Assembly: GCA_036720245.1 (NCBI GenBank)
Contig: DAIMNI010000001.1
Coordinates: forward strand, 1 to 64,000
DNA: 64,000 nt
Source: JAAZMA01 sp036720245
GTDB lineage: Bacteria; Bacillota; Clostridia; Tissierellales; Tepidimicrobiaceae
Direction of reading: 5' to 3'
Shown: piece by piece, positions 16,791 through 25,345 of the stretch
Position numbering within the stretch: position 1 is the first letter of the stretch
Layout: each line of letters opens with the position of its first letter
Translations under genes and position numbers: made by a program
Notes under the pieces: generated by a model
The model's database searches: none
What the model was told of the DNA's origin: nothing
The model's input: the letters and a program-made list of their open reading frames with translations, nothing else

Positions 16791-16994
16791 ATGGTTAATG
16801 GTACAGTAAAATGGTTTAATTCTGAAAAAGGTTTTGGATTTATTCAAACTGAAGAAGGTACAGATGTATTTGTGCATTTCTCTCAAATCAACAAAGATGG
16901 TTTCAAAACTTTAGAAGAGGGAGAAGCTGTAACTTTCAGAATAGTTGAAGGCGAAAAAGGACCTCAAGCTGAAGATGTTACACCTATTAGATAA
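16791..16994 (+). CDS. Cold shock protein, CspA family
   Basis: 67 residues, the standard length for a single cold shock domain. RNP1 motif KGFGFIQ (residues 13-19) and RNP2 VFVHF (about 27-31) are intact. These proteins bind single-stranded RNA and DNA and melt RNA structure. A strong Shine-Dalgarno TGGAGG and a structured leader precede it, and a terminator follows, so it is monocistronic. Confidence 0.97.
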   Translation: MVNGTVKWFNSEKGFGFIQTEEGTDVFVHFSQINKDGFKTLEEGEAVTFRIVEGEKGPQAEDVTPIR

Positions 16995-17007
16995 TTAGAC
17001 TACTAAA

Positions 17008-17044
17008 AATGCTTAGGATAGCAAATCCTAGGCATTTTTTTTAT
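17008..17044 (+). terminator. Rho-independent terminator of cold shock gene
   Basis: AAATGCTTAGGAT (from 17008) pairs with ATCCTAGGCATTT (to 17037), with one G-U pair, followed by a run of T. Confidence 0.88.
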
Positions 17045-17157
17045 TTTGGCATTATATAATATGAGATTATACTGCTAAAGTAGTTAAGCATTTTGTGGAT
17101 ATAATGAAAAATTAATATATGTATTACAATACTTGACAAATTCCTACATTGCATTTA

Positions 17158-17166
17158 TGTTATAAT
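17158..17166 (+). promoter_or_regulatory. Extended -10 promoter upstream of the S41 peptidase
   Basis: TGTTATAAT is a perfect extended -10. A TTGACA at 17133-17138 is 22 nt away, too far for a normal -35. The 120 nt between this site and the start codon hold no visible gene. Confidence 0.4.
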
Positions 17167-17286
17167 ACATTCAATCTAACAAGTCAAAACAGTAATATAG
17201 TAATAATAATATCCCATTTAGATAGCCATTATAAATTAACAAATAATATTATTAGTTTATCTAATAAAAGTTTGGAGTGATTTAAA

Positions 17287-18552
17287 ATGACTAGTAAACA
17301 AATAAAAAGGATAATTGCAAAAGTTTTAATTATAATTATAGTAATAATTATAATAGAAAGACTTTATAATACCAGAGATGAATTTCATGTAGAAGCTGAG
17401 GATGCATCCTATTATGGATTTATAGAAGCAAATCTTACAACCAAAGAGAAACTTGAGGATTTTGAATATTTGTATGGTGTTCTAGAACAGAATTACCCTT
17501 TCTTTAAGGTAAATGAAAGACTATATGGGGTAGATTGGCTTGGGAATAAGCGAAAATATAAAAGATTAATTAGAAATACAAAAAATGATGCAGAATTTTA
17601 TATTGCTATGGATAGAATATTAAAGGATTTAAATGATGGCCATACAAATATTTTTGATGGAAAGAATTTTAGAGCATTTTATAAAATGTATTATCCATAT
17701 CATTCTCAAATTCCATTTTGGGACAATGTTTTTCTTGACCCTTATGTTAAAAATAGATATGAATTTGATGGAGATTTAGATAGCATTGTATTATATGAAG
17801 AACCTGTTTTAGAAACTAAAGTCTTAATAGAAGATGAATTGGCCTATATGAAAATTAAAAAGATGGCAGGTGATTATGATATTCTTGCAGAAGATTATAT
17901 TAAAATAAAGGAATTTCTAAAGGGAATAGAAGATTATGAAAAGTTAATTATCGATATAAGAGGTAATGGTGGAGGTAATGATACTTATTGGATGAATATT
18001 GTTAGATTACTAATAGATGAACCACTAAATATTGAGTACTATGCTTTTTTTAAAGATGGTCATAGATATAAATATGATCCATATAAGGTTCAATCTGTAG
18101 CTCCTGTTAAAAAATTGGATAAAAAAACATTAGGTAAATTCCCAGAAGAAATTGCGACGGATTTTGATTTTTATAAAACCTACTCTTTTCATCTAAGCCC
18201 ATGGGGTATTAGTTATAATCCTGAAGATTATATAGATTTCAAAGGAAAAATATATTTACTAGTAGATAGAAAGGTCTTTTCATCTGCTGAAAACTTTGCA
18301 TCCTTTGCAAAGGATACAGGTTTTGCTACATTAGTTGGGGAAACCACAAAGGGAGCTAAAGATTTTGAATGGATTCCGATTACTTATTTGCCAAAAAGTA
18401 AATTTGCAATTAGATATAGTAGAACACTTGTAATAAATTCAGATGGCACCATAAATATGGAAACAAAGACAACACCTCATATTCAAGTAGATCCAACTCC
18501 CCATGACGATTTTAATAAAGATAAATGTATTCAAGCAGTTATTAAAGATTAA
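17287..18552 (+). CDS. S41 family peptidase (C-terminal-processing-protease-like), membrane anchored
   Basis: 421 residues with one N-terminal membrane anchor (about 8-23) and the rest outside the cell. The peptidase domain shows LNDGHTNI near 118, the IIDIRGNGGGNDTYW strand, and FSSAENFASFA with the candidate nucleophile Ser, followed by GETTKGAK. No PDZ domain is evident, so it resembles the tricorn/IRBP-like S41 group more than classical CtpA. The target is unknown. GGAGTGA supports the ATG. It is monocistronic, with a terminator at 18561. Confidence 0.87.
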   Translation: MTSKQIKRIIAKVLIIIIVIIIIERLYNTRDEFHVEAEDASYYGFIEANLTTKEKLEDFEYLYGVLEQNYPFFKVNERLYGVDWLGNKRKYKRLIRNTKNDAEFYIAMDRILKDLNDGHTNIFDGKNFRAFYKMYYPYHSQIPFWDNVFLDPYVKNRYEFDGDLDSIVLYEEPVLETKVLIEDELAYMKIKKMAGDYDILAEDYIKIKEFLKGIEDYEKLIIDIRGNGGGNDTYWMNIVRLLIDEPLNIEYYAFFKDGHRYKYDPYKVQSVAPVKKLDKKTLGKFPEEIATDFDFYKTYSFHLSPWGISYNPEDYIDFKGKIYLLVDRKVFSSAENFASFAKDTGFATLVGETTKGAKDFEWIPITYLPKSKFAIRYSRTLVINSDGTINMETKTTPHIQVDPTPHDDFNKDKCIQAVIKD

Positions 18553-18560
18553 TCAAAAGG

Positions 18561-18590
18561 AAATAGACACCCATTACTAGGTGTCTATTT
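18561..18590. terminator. Terminator between convergent S41 and MATE genes
   Basis: AAATAGACACC (18561-18571) pairs perfectly with GGTGTCTATTT (18580-18590). It lies between the two gene ends and may serve both strands. Confidence 0.75.
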
Positions 18591-18609
18591 GTTTAAATTA
18601 TATTAGTTT

Positions 18610-20013
18610 TTATCTTTCTTCAATTACTTTATTTTTAACCATAGTATCTTTTCCTAAATATCTTAAATCCCTTATTAGAAATATTGCAGTAAGCATTGAA
18701 GCTACAAAGTCTGAAACAGGTGCTGATGCCCAAACGCCAGTTAATCCAAAGAATTTTGGAAGTATAATTAGGGCTGGTATTAAAATTAAAACCTGTCTAG
18801 ATAATCCCAATAATGCAGCTTTTTTAGGTTTTCCAGTTGCTTGGAAATAGTTAGAGCTAACTATTTGAAAACCTACAATAGGTAACATACATAAATTAAT
18901 TCTAAGCCCTCTAGTACCTACTGCTAATATATTTTCAATATCCGAACCCTTTTCTAAAAATATATTAAATAATTTATTTGGCATAGTTTGAGTAATTATA
19001 AAACCTAAAGTAGATATAGTAGTTGCTGCTATTATGGCACCTTTTAAGGCCTTTTTCACCCTATCGTATTTTTCAGCACCATAATTAAATCCTATAATAG
19101 GCTGAGCACCATGATTAATACCAAAAATAGGCATTAATATTAACATAGTAATACTATGAATTACTCCCATACTAGAAAGTGCCACATCTCCACCATAAGT
19201 ACTTAATGAATTATTCAAAATTGCTGTAACCATAGAAGCTGCCAATTGCATACTAAAAGGTGCAAAGCCTATGGAGGTAATTCCCTTGATTATATCTTTT
19301 CTAAGACGCATATTTTTTCTTTGTAACTTTAGCATAGAAGTTCTTTTCCCTATGCCAAGAAAATAACTAATAACCCATATAGCAGAAACTGCCTGTGCAA
19401 TTATAGTGGCTAATGCAGCTCCTTGCATTCCCATATCAAATATAAATATAAATACATAATCCAGTATTATATTTAATATAGCCCCAATTAACATAGTCCC
19501 CATGGCTACAGTGGGATTCCCTTCTCCTCTAATAAAGCTATTTAAACCAAAGCCTACAGCCTGAAAAGGTGCGCCTATCAATATTATAGTCATATAGGCT
19601 ATGGAATAGGGTAATATATTATCACTAGCACCAAATAGTTTTAACATAGGTTCAATAAATATTAAGCCTAATATACTTAAACTTAGGGAAATGGCAAGTA
19701 ATAGTACAAAGGCATTCCCTAGTATTAATTCTGCATCTTCTTTTTTACCTTGACCTAATCTTATGGAAGATAAGGAATTGCCCCCAATACCTACTAACAT
19801 ACTAAATGCCATTAAAATTAAAGATACTGGGGAACCTACAAAAATAGCTCCAATTCCAATGCTTCCTACAGATTGGCCTATAAATATTCTGTCTACTATA
19901 TTATATAAGGCATTAACCAACATGCCTACAATAGCTGGTACAGAAAACTTTAACAATAATTTTCCAATATCCTCCTCACCTAACAACTTTGCTCTATCAT
20001 CTTGTATATTCAT
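18610..20013 (-). CDS. MATE family multidrug efflux transporter
   Basis: About 467 residues with twelve membrane segments in two halves, as in NorM/MepA-type antiporters that export cationic drugs using sodium or protons. The start is taken as the ATG at 20013 with GAGGG 6 nt upstream; the ATG at 20019 abuts the Shine-Dalgarno. The gene overlaps the end of the MarR regulator gene by 17 nt, so the two are translationally coupled and under one operator. This is the arrangement of an inducible efflux pump such as MepRA. Confidence 0.92.
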   Translation of the reverse strand: MNIQDDRAKLLGEEDIGKLLLKFSVPAIVGMLVNALYNIVDRIFIGQSVGSIGIGAIFVGSPVSLILMAFSMLVGIGGNSLSSIRLGQGKKEDAELILGNAFVLLLAISLSLSILGLIFIEPMLKLFGASDNILPYSIAYMTIILIGAPFQAVGFGLNSFIRGEGNPTVAMGTMLIGAILNIILDYVFIFIFDMGMQGAALATIIAQAVSAIWVISYFLGIGKRTSMLKLQRKNMRLRKDIIKGITSIGFAPFSMQLAASMVTAILNNSLSTYGGDVALSSMGVIHSITMLILMPIFGINHGAQPIIGFNYGAEKYDRVKKALKGAIIAATTISTLGFIITQTMPNKLFNIFLEKGSDIENILAVGTRGLRINLCMLPIVGFQIVSSNYFQATGKPKKAALLGLSRQVLILIPALIILPKFFGLTGVWASAPVSDFVASMLTAIFLIRDLRYLGKDTMVKNKVIEER

Positions 20014-20461
20014 TTGCATCCCTCGCCTTTTCCATTATTTTAACTAATATTTCTAGATTATTGCTAAATTCTATAACTTCCTCCTTGGTTAGAGGACTTA
20101 AAGTTTTTTCTAATTGCTTATTAAAGTTTTCCTCTTGTTTTAAAAAATAGTCCTCTCCTTCTTTAGTCAATTGTATCCAGATTTTTCTTTTATCTTCTAA
20201 ATCATTTTTCCTATAAACTAAGTTTATATTTTCTAATGCATCGATTAAACTGGTAATACTACCTTTCTCCATATCCATACATTTACCTAATACTGTAGGA
20301 GAAATTTTTTTATTGCGACCAATTATCATTATGGCTCTAGCCTGATTTTTAGTACAATTATATTCATCTATTTCTTCTTTAAATACAGGTGTAAATAATC
20401 TATGGAATAAAGACATAAATTTAACTAAATCATATCTTATATTTTTGATAGCTGTATTCAC
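19997..20461 (-). CDS. MarR family transcriptional regulator
   Basis: 154 residues with the winged helix-turn-helix of the MarR family: ARAIMIIGRNKKISPTVLGKCMDMEKGSITSLIDAL, then the wing KNDLEDKRKIWIQLT. The GTG start at 20461 is supported by GAGGTG. It is first in the operon with the MATE pump. The operator at 20481-20517 overlaps its promoter start region, so it very likely represses itself and the pump until a ligand binds. The ligand is unknown. Confidence 0.94.
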   Translation of the reverse strand: MNTAIKNIRYDLVKFMSLFHRLFTPVFKEEIDEYNCTKNQARAIMIIGRNKKISPTVLGKCMDMEKGSITSLIDALENINLVYRKNDLEDKRKIWIQLTKEGEDYFLKQEENFNKQLEKTLSPLTKEEVIEFSNNLEILVKIMEKARDANEYTR

Positions 20462-20480
20462 GATTTCACCTCAATAAAAA

Positions 20481-20517
20481 AATAGTTAGAATTCTAATTA
20501 TTAGAATTCTAACTATT
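20481..20517. promoter_or_regulatory. Tandem palindromic operator for the MarR regulator
   Basis: AATAGTTAGAATTCTAA (20481-20497) and its exact reverse complement (20501-20517) flank a 3-nt centre. Each arm also contains the 12-bp palindrome TTAGAATTCTAA (20486-20497 and 20501-20512), giving two adjacent dimer sites 15 bp apart. It lies between the -10 of the MarR promoter and the GTG start. Confidence 0.85.
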
Positions 20518-20518
20518 T

Positions 20519-20546
20519 ATTATACTTGAAATAAAATTAATGTCAA
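20519..20546 (-). promoter_or_regulatory. Sigma-A promoter of the MarR-MATE operon
   Basis: On the minus strand, consensus TTGACA (20546-20541), a 16-nt spacer and consensus TATAAT (20524-20519). The predicted start near 20512 falls inside the operator. Confidence 0.85.
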
Positions 20547-20549
20547 GAA

Positions 20550-21251
20550 TTAATCAGTAAACATTTGGGTCCAATAAGTTGTCCCATTAATATTAACATA
20601 CCCAACACCGATTTTTCCAAAGCTTGGATTGAGTATATTTGCTCTGTGTCCTGAGGAATTCATCCATCCGTTCATTACAGACTGAGCACTGGAATATCCC
20701 TTTGCAATATTTTCTCCTGCAGTTCTATATTTTATACCGAAGGATTTCATCATAGTAAAAGGATCTCCATAAGTAGGTGAATTGTGGTTAAAATAATTTT
20801 TTTGTGCCATATCCTGTGATTTCATTCTTGCTACATTAGATAATTCTGAACTATATTGTAATGGAGCTAGTCCCTCTTTTTGTCTTTCTATATTTACTAG
20901 ATTTACTATTTCCATTTCTACGGAAGAATTTGTATTACTTCCTGTATTGTTATTGGCTTCTGTTTTAGTAGTATCTTCTTTTTGCTGAGGAGCTTCTGGA
21001 ACTTCATAATTATCATTAGGAGTTTCTACAGGAGTTTCTACCTTTTCCTCATAACTTGGCTTAGTTTGATTAAACCAATTACTATAATAATTGTTATAAC
21101 CATAATTATAGTTATAAATGTATCTTACCTTATACCTATTATAGTTTGAATAATTATTAGATACTGAAAAAGATGCGGCCTGTCCTACAGATGTGGTTAC
21201 TAACATAGCTATACCTAGTGATACTAATACTTTTTTTATATTTTTTATCAT
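20550..21251 (-). CDS. Secreted CAP-domain (SCP/YkwD-like) protein
   Basis: 233 residues: a signal peptide (1-25, ending near GQAA), a Tyr/Asn-rich stretch (about 28-65), a Pro/Glu/Thr-rich linker, then a C-terminal CAP domain from about 110. The domain has NIERQKEGLAPLQYS, the FNHNSPTYGDPF His region, AGENIAKGYSS and the GHRANILNPSFGKIGVGY motif, as in YkwD and spore-coat SafA-associated relatives. It is probably exported to the cell wall or spore surface; its activity is unknown. The strong Shine-Dalgarno AAGGAGG supports the start. Confidence 0.9.
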   Translation of the reverse strand: MIKNIKKVLVSLGIAMLVTTSVGQAASFSVSNNYSNYNRYKVRYIYNYNYGYNNYYSNWFNQTKPSYEEKVETPVETPNDNYEVPEAPQQKEDTTKTEANNNTGSNTNSSVEMEIVNLVNIERQKEGLAPLQYSSELSNVARMKSQDMAQKNYFNHNSPTYGDPFTMMKSFGIKYRTAGENIAKGYSSAQSVMNGWMNSSGHRANILNPSFGKIGVGYVNINGTTYWTQMFTD

Positions 21252-21421
21252 TTAAATTTCCTCCTTGTAATTTAAGTTGTAATTTAAATTCAATCCGGCC
21301 CCCTTTAACTTCTAATTTCTTAAAAGTATAACAAAAAGGTTACAAAAAGGAAACAATCAATATATGGTTAGCCTTCCGATAACTTACAATTGGTTAGATT
21401 GGGATAAGTAGAAGCGTACAA

Positions 21422-21538
21422 GACTGCTAATAAAGTCTAAATTGTCATCCTGAACGCGGTGAAGGATCTCAGCTTTCTGCTGTTTAGAGATCCTTCGCTT
21501 ACGCTCAGGATGACAGAAAAGGTACTTTATCAGCAGTT
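21422..21538. repeat. GTCATCCTGA palindromic repeat, copy 2 (most complete)
   Basis: Outer arms GACTGCTAATAAAGT (21422-21436) and ACTTTATCAGCAGTT (21524-21538) enclose the inner palindrome that runs from GTCATCCTGAACG at 21443 to CGCTCAGGATGAC at 21513. The whole unit of about 117 bp is one long interrupted inverted repeat with no coding capacity, like a small REP/MITE-type element. The gap 21252-21560 otherwise holds only the CAP gene's upstream region. Confidence 0.85.
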
Positions 21539-21560
21539 TCAAATCACCCCTGCCATCCCA

Positions 21561-22787
21561 CTATACTAGTTTCACTAGATGATATACTTTTTTTCCCTTT
21601 CTAAACATTAGCTTTCCATCTTTAAAATCATCTAGCCCGATAATTTTATTTATATCTTCTAACTTTTCATCTTCTATACTAACTCCACCTTGTTCAATTA
21701 ATCTTCTACCTTCCCCATTTGATTTGGTAAGGCCTATTTCTTTTAATAAATCCAATATGCCAATGCCTTTTTCAAAATCGGCTTCTTTAAATTCAGTAAA
21801 GGGGATACTGCCTTCTGCTTTTTCTCCTTCAAATAGTGCCTTAGCTGCATTTTGGGCTTTTATTGCTTCTTCTTCCCCATGGATTAATTTAGTTACCTCA
21901 AATGCTAATATTTCTTTAGCCTTATTAATTTCTGCCCCTTCTAATTTATTTAATTCCCTTATTTTTTTCATAGGAATAAATGTTAGGAGTCTTAAACATT
22001 GGTCTACATCTGCGTCATCTACATTTCTCCAGTATTGGTAAAATTCATATGGGGAAGTTTTTTCTGGATCTAGCCAAAGTGCACCTTTTGCTGTTTTCCC
22101 CATTTTTTGCCCCTCGCTATTTGTAAGCAGAGTACAGGTCATAGCATAAACTTGTTTACTAGATTTTTTCCTTATTAGTTCCATACCTGCAATCATATTA
22201 GACCATTGATCGTCTCCGCCTAATTGCATTTTACAATTGTATTTTTCATTTAATACAAAGAAATCATATCCTTGCATCAACATATAGTTGAATTCCAAAA
22301 AGGACAGCCCCTTTTCTAATCTTTGCTTAAAGCATTCTGCTGCTAACATTTTATTTACTGAGAAATGTGAGCCTATATCCCTTATAAATTCAATATAGTT
22401 TAAATCCAATAGCCAATCTGAATTATCCACCATTATAGCTTTATCGTCTTCAAAATCAATTAATCTAGACAATTGTTTTTTAATACTGGCTACATTGTGA
22501 TCTATATCTTCTCTTGTAAGCATTTTTCTCATGTCCGTTCTGCCAGATGGATCTCCAATCATAGCTGTACCACCGCCAACTAGGGCAATAGGTTTATGTC
22601 CATATTTTTGCATATGGGCCATAAACATCATAGCTATAAAATGGCCTACATGTAGACTATCTGCTGTTGGGTCAAAGCCTATATAAAATGTTACACTTTC
22701 CTTGCCCAATAATTCTCTAATTTCTTCTTCGTGAGTAGTTTGTTTTATATAACCCCTTTCCATTAAAACATCAAATACATTATTCAT
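21561..22787 (-). CDS. tyrS: Tyrosyl-tRNA synthetase
   Basis: 408 residues from the ATG at 22787, which has GGAGGGG upstream. Class I synthetase features: HVGH at 46-49 (HIGH), the tyrosine-binding GFDPTADS and LMQGYDF segments, GGDDQWSN, and KMGKT (KMSKS variant) near 230. A C-terminal S4 RNA-binding domain (EGRRLIEQGGVSIEDEKL) follows. It charges tRNA-Tyr in the cytoplasm. Expression should be set by the T-box leader immediately upstream. Confidence 0.97.
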   Translation of the reverse strand: MNNVFDVLMERGYIKQTTHEEEIRELLGKESVTFYIGFDPTADSLHVGHFIAMMFMAHMQKYGHKPIALVGGGTAMIGDPSGRTDMRKMLTREDIDHNVASIKKQLSRLIDFEDDKAIMVDNSDWLLDLNYIEFIRDIGSHFSVNKMLAAECFKQRLEKGLSFLEFNYMLMQGYDFFVLNEKYNCKMQLGGDDQWSNMIAGMELIRKKSSKQVYAMTCTLLTNSEGQKMGKTAKGALWLDPEKTSPYEFYQYWRNVDDADVDQCLRLLTFIPMKKIRELNKLEGAEINKAKEILAFEVTKLIHGEEEAIKAQNAAKALFEGEKAEGSIPFTEFKEADFEKGIGILDLLKEIGLTKSNGEGRRLIEQGGVSIEDEKLEDINKIIGLDDFKDGKLMFRKGKKVYHLVKLV

Positions 22788-23044
22788 AAATATACCCCTC
22801 CTAATATTATTTCCCATATAAAAAGGGTATTCTCTCTCCTAAAGGACGAGAAAATACCCGTGGTACCACCTTAATTTGCATAAAGCCTCAAACCATGTAA
22901 CATATGGTATTCGCAATGGTTTCCCATTGAGACTCGAGATTTGTAATTCATTTTATTATTAAGTTATAGCCTTTTCACCATCTAGCTATTCTCTGTATTT
23001 AACATAATAAAACTACTGCATCTGTCTTAGTCTGTATTTAATTA
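22788..23044 (-). ncRNA. T-box leader (tRNA-Tyr sensing) of tyrS
   Basis: Reading the minus strand, the conserved T-box sequence GGTGGTACCAC lies at 22870-22860. It is followed by a terminator stem (22859 to 22819: GGGTATTTTCTC with GAGAGAATACCC) and a T-run. Upstream the sequence can form the long stem I. GAATTACAAATC holds a candidate tyrosine specifier codon TAC at 22945-22943. Uncharged tRNA-Tyr should favour the antiterminator. The 5' end is set from the promoter at 23051-23079. Confidence 0.92.
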
Positions 23045-23050
23045 AATAAC

Positions 23051-23079
23051 ATTCTAATATATAAAAAAATATTTGTCAA
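23051..23079 (-). promoter_or_regulatory. Sigma-A promoter of tyrS T-box transcript
   Basis: Minus-strand TTGACA (23079-23074), 17-nt spacer, TAGAAT (23056-23051). Confidence 0.8.
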
Positions 23080-23096
23080 GAAAAAAGAGGACTAAA

Positions 23097-23474
23097 TTAG
23101 TCCTCTACCGCTATTTCTTTACTATTTTCCCATAGTCCATGTATATTACAATAGCTTGTAGCAAGTATTGTTCCAGATTTTTCTGCTTTGAATTTTAAAC
23201 TTACACTTGGCTCTGTAAATACATCATATTCACCATGAGCTGCAAAATCATAGGAACCTATTTCTATAGGGAAATTTCTTCCTTCTGGTTTAAAATATAC
23301 TTTAATCCAAGAAATATGATGTTCAAAAGTATTTGGATGGGCAATTTCCTCTCCGATATTTACATTTACTTCTACGATTTCTCCTTTTTTAATGGAATTA
23401 GGTGCATGAATTACAGGCACATGTTTTTCACCTTTCCAATCTCCGCTTTGATATAATGAACTTAAATTTTTCAT
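23097..23474 (-). CDS. Superoxide reductase, neelaredoxin type (class II SORL)
   Basis: 125 residues from the ATG at 23474 with GAGGAGG upstream; the reading to 23489 starts inside the Shine-Dalgarno. The Fe(His)4Cys centre is visible: EKHVPVIH near the N-terminus, HPNTFEHHI in the middle and the C-terminal CNIHGLW carrying Cys and His. The N-terminal desulforedoxin-type iron domain of desulfoferrodoxin is absent, hence the one-iron type. It reduces superoxide to peroxide without making oxygen, typical of anaerobes. Single gene. Confidence 0.92.
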   Translation of the reverse strand: MKNLSSLYQSGDWKGEKHVPVIHAPNSIKKGEIVEVNVNIGEEIAHPNTFEHHISWIKVYFKPEGRNFPIEIGSYDFAAHGEYDVFTEPSVSLKFKAEKSGTILATSYCNIHGLWENSKEIAVED

Positions 23475-23623
23475 AATTGTCCTCCTCAAATATAATAATT
23501 TTACTTAAAACTTACATCTGTATGATTATATACCCAAATAGTTTTGATAATACACAAAAGTTAAGTAAATTTTAGCTTTTTCAGATATAATAGGATTAGA
23601 CAAATTTAGAAAGGAAGATTTAT

Positions 23624-24763
23624 ATGGAAGAAATACAGTTAATAGCTACTTCTACTTTTGGCTTAGAGGCAGTAGTTAAAAGAGAATTATTGAATTTAGG
23701 ATATGAAGATTTAAAAGTGGAAAATGGGAAAGTACATTTTAAAGCTACAGAAAAAGATATTCCCATAGCCAATCTATGGTTACGTTCAGCAGATAGAGTA
23801 CTATTAAATATGGGAGAATTTAAGGCCACCTCTTTTGAAGAATTATTTGAAAAAACTAAAGCTCTTCCTTGGGAGGAATGGATCACAGAAGATGGAGAAT
23901 TTATTGTGGAGGGGAAATCTATAGATTCGGGACTTTTTAGTGTACCAGATTGTCAGGCCATAGTAAAAAAGGCTGTAGTGGAGAAACTTAAGACTAAATA
24001 CAATAGGGAATGGTTTGAAGAAACAGGCCCTAAATTTACTATAGAAGTTTCTTTATTAAAGGATATAGCCACTTTAACTATAGATACATCTGGTGAAGGC
24101 TTACACAAAAGAGGCTATAGGCTAGATAGTGTAGAGGCACCTTTAAAGGAAACTCTAGCTGCAGCATTGGTTCAATTAAGCTATTGGAATAAAGATAGAT
24201 TATTATTAGACCCATTTTGTGGTTCTGGTACTATTCCAATAGAAGCTGCTATGATAGGCAAAAACATGGCGCCAGGTTTAAATAGAAATTTTGTCTCAGA
24301 AGAATGGCCTAGAATAAAAAAAGAATATTGGCATGATGCAAGGCGAAAGGCTTGGGAGGCAATGGATAATGGCACTAAATTAAACATTATAGCTAGTGAT
24401 ATAGATAAAGAAGCCATTAAGGCAGCTAGAGAAAATGCAGAAAATATTGGTCTAGAAGAGGATATAAAATTTATGGTTAAAGATATGAGGGATTTAAATA
24501 TTAAAGATAAATATGGGGTAATAATATCTAATCCACCCTATGGGGAAAGACTTGGCAATAAAAAGGAAATAGATGAATTATATAAAGATATGGGAAAAGT
24601 TTTTAAATCTTTAGATACTTATTCCATATATATTTTAACTTCCAATGAAAATTTTGAAAAACTTTATGGTAAACCCTCTAGTAGAAAGAGAAAATTATAT
24701 AATGGTAGAATAAAAGTAGATTATTATCAATATTATGGGCCAAGACCTCCAAAAGATATTTAA
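23624..24763 (+). CDS. THUMP-domain rRNA (guanine-N2) methyltransferase, RlmL/YpsC-like
   Basis: 379 residues. The N-terminal THUMP RNA-binding region spans about 1-155. A Rossmann methyltransferase follows, with DPFCGSGT at 196-203 and the catalytic NPPYGER at 303-309. The length matches the single-methyltransferase Firmicute proteins (YpsC group) rather than the double RlmKL enzyme of E. coli. The likely product is N2-methylguanosine in 23S rRNA; the position is not provable here. It has a candidate -10 TATAAT at 23586 and is followed 51 nt later by the adenosyltransferase gene. Confidence 0.9.
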   Translation: MEEIQLIATSTFGLEAVVKRELLNLGYEDLKVENGKVHFKATEKDIPIANLWLRSADRVLLNMGEFKATSFEELFEKTKALPWEEWITEDGEFIVEGKSIDSGLFSVPDCQAIVKKAVVEKLKTKYNREWFEETGPKFTIEVSLLKDIATLTIDTSGEGLHKRGYRLDSVEAPLKETLAAALVQLSYWNKDRLLLDPFCGSGTIPIEAAMIGKNMAPGLNRNFVSEEWPRIKKEYWHDARRKAWEAMDNGTKLNIIASDIDKEAIKAARENAENIGLEEDIKFMVKDMRDLNIKDKYGVIISNPPYGERLGNKKEIDELYKDMGKVFKSLDTYSIYILTSNENFEKLYGKPSSRKRKLYNGRIKVDYYQYYGPRPPKDI

Positions 24764-24814
24764 AAAATATTAATTGGGTATATTTATATTAAGTAAATTT
24801 AAGGGGTGAGATTT

Positions 24815-25345
24815 ATGGATATATATACTAAAACTGGGGACAAGGGTAGTACTAGCTTATTTGATAATAAAAGAGTGTCTAAAGATGATATTAGAGTGGA
24901 AGCTTATGGAACCATAGACGAACTGGTTTCTGCCTTAGGTCTTGCAAAAAACTATGTAGATAATAGGGAAATATATGATTTAATAGAGAATGTCCAAAAC
25001 AAACTTTTTACTGTAGCATCTATATTAGCCACAGAGGATAAGACTAAAATAAAATACCATATAGTAGAAGAGGATATTTTATTTTTAGAAAAGAATATAG
25101 ATAAATATATGGGCTTATTAAATAACCCTACTGGTTTTATAATACCTGGCTCTGGCAAAGCTTCAGGTCATCTACATCTTTGTCGTACCATATGTAGAAG
25201 GGCTGAAAGAAGAATAATCACTCTTCAGGGTCATGTAGAAATTGACCCTAAAGTAGTGAAATATGTAAATCGACTTTCTGATTTTATATATGCAATAGCC
25301 AGGTATTTAGAGGAAGAGGAGCTAAAAGTAAATTATAATAATTAA
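24815..25345 (+). CDS. Cob(I)alamin adenosyltransferase, PduO type
   Basis: 176 residues from the ATG at 24815, which follows GGGGTGAG. A GTG at 24806 lies within that Shine-Dalgarno. The ATP-binding N-terminal signature YTKTGDKGSTSLF and the C-terminal HLCRTICRRAERR motif identify the PduO family. It transfers adenosine from ATP to cob(I)alamin to make adenosylcobalamin. No pdu or eut genes are near. The adenosylcobalamin-dependent methylmalonyl-CoA mutase at 56686 in this same window is the obvious client, which is inference. Confidence 0.94.
   Translation: MDIYTKTGDKGSTSLFDNKRVSKDDIRVEAYGTIDELVSALGLAKNYVDNREIYDLIENVQNKLFTVASILATEDKTKIKYHIVEEDILFLEKNIDKYMGLLNNPTGFIIPGSGKASGHLHLCRTICRRAERRIITLQGHVEIDPKVVKYVNRLSDFIYAIARYLEEEELKVNYNN

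Noticed and set aside
17133..17166. TTGACA plus TATAAT as a normal promoter pair
   Set aside because: The spacer is 22 nt, so the TTGACA is probably not the -35; the extended -10 was kept instead.
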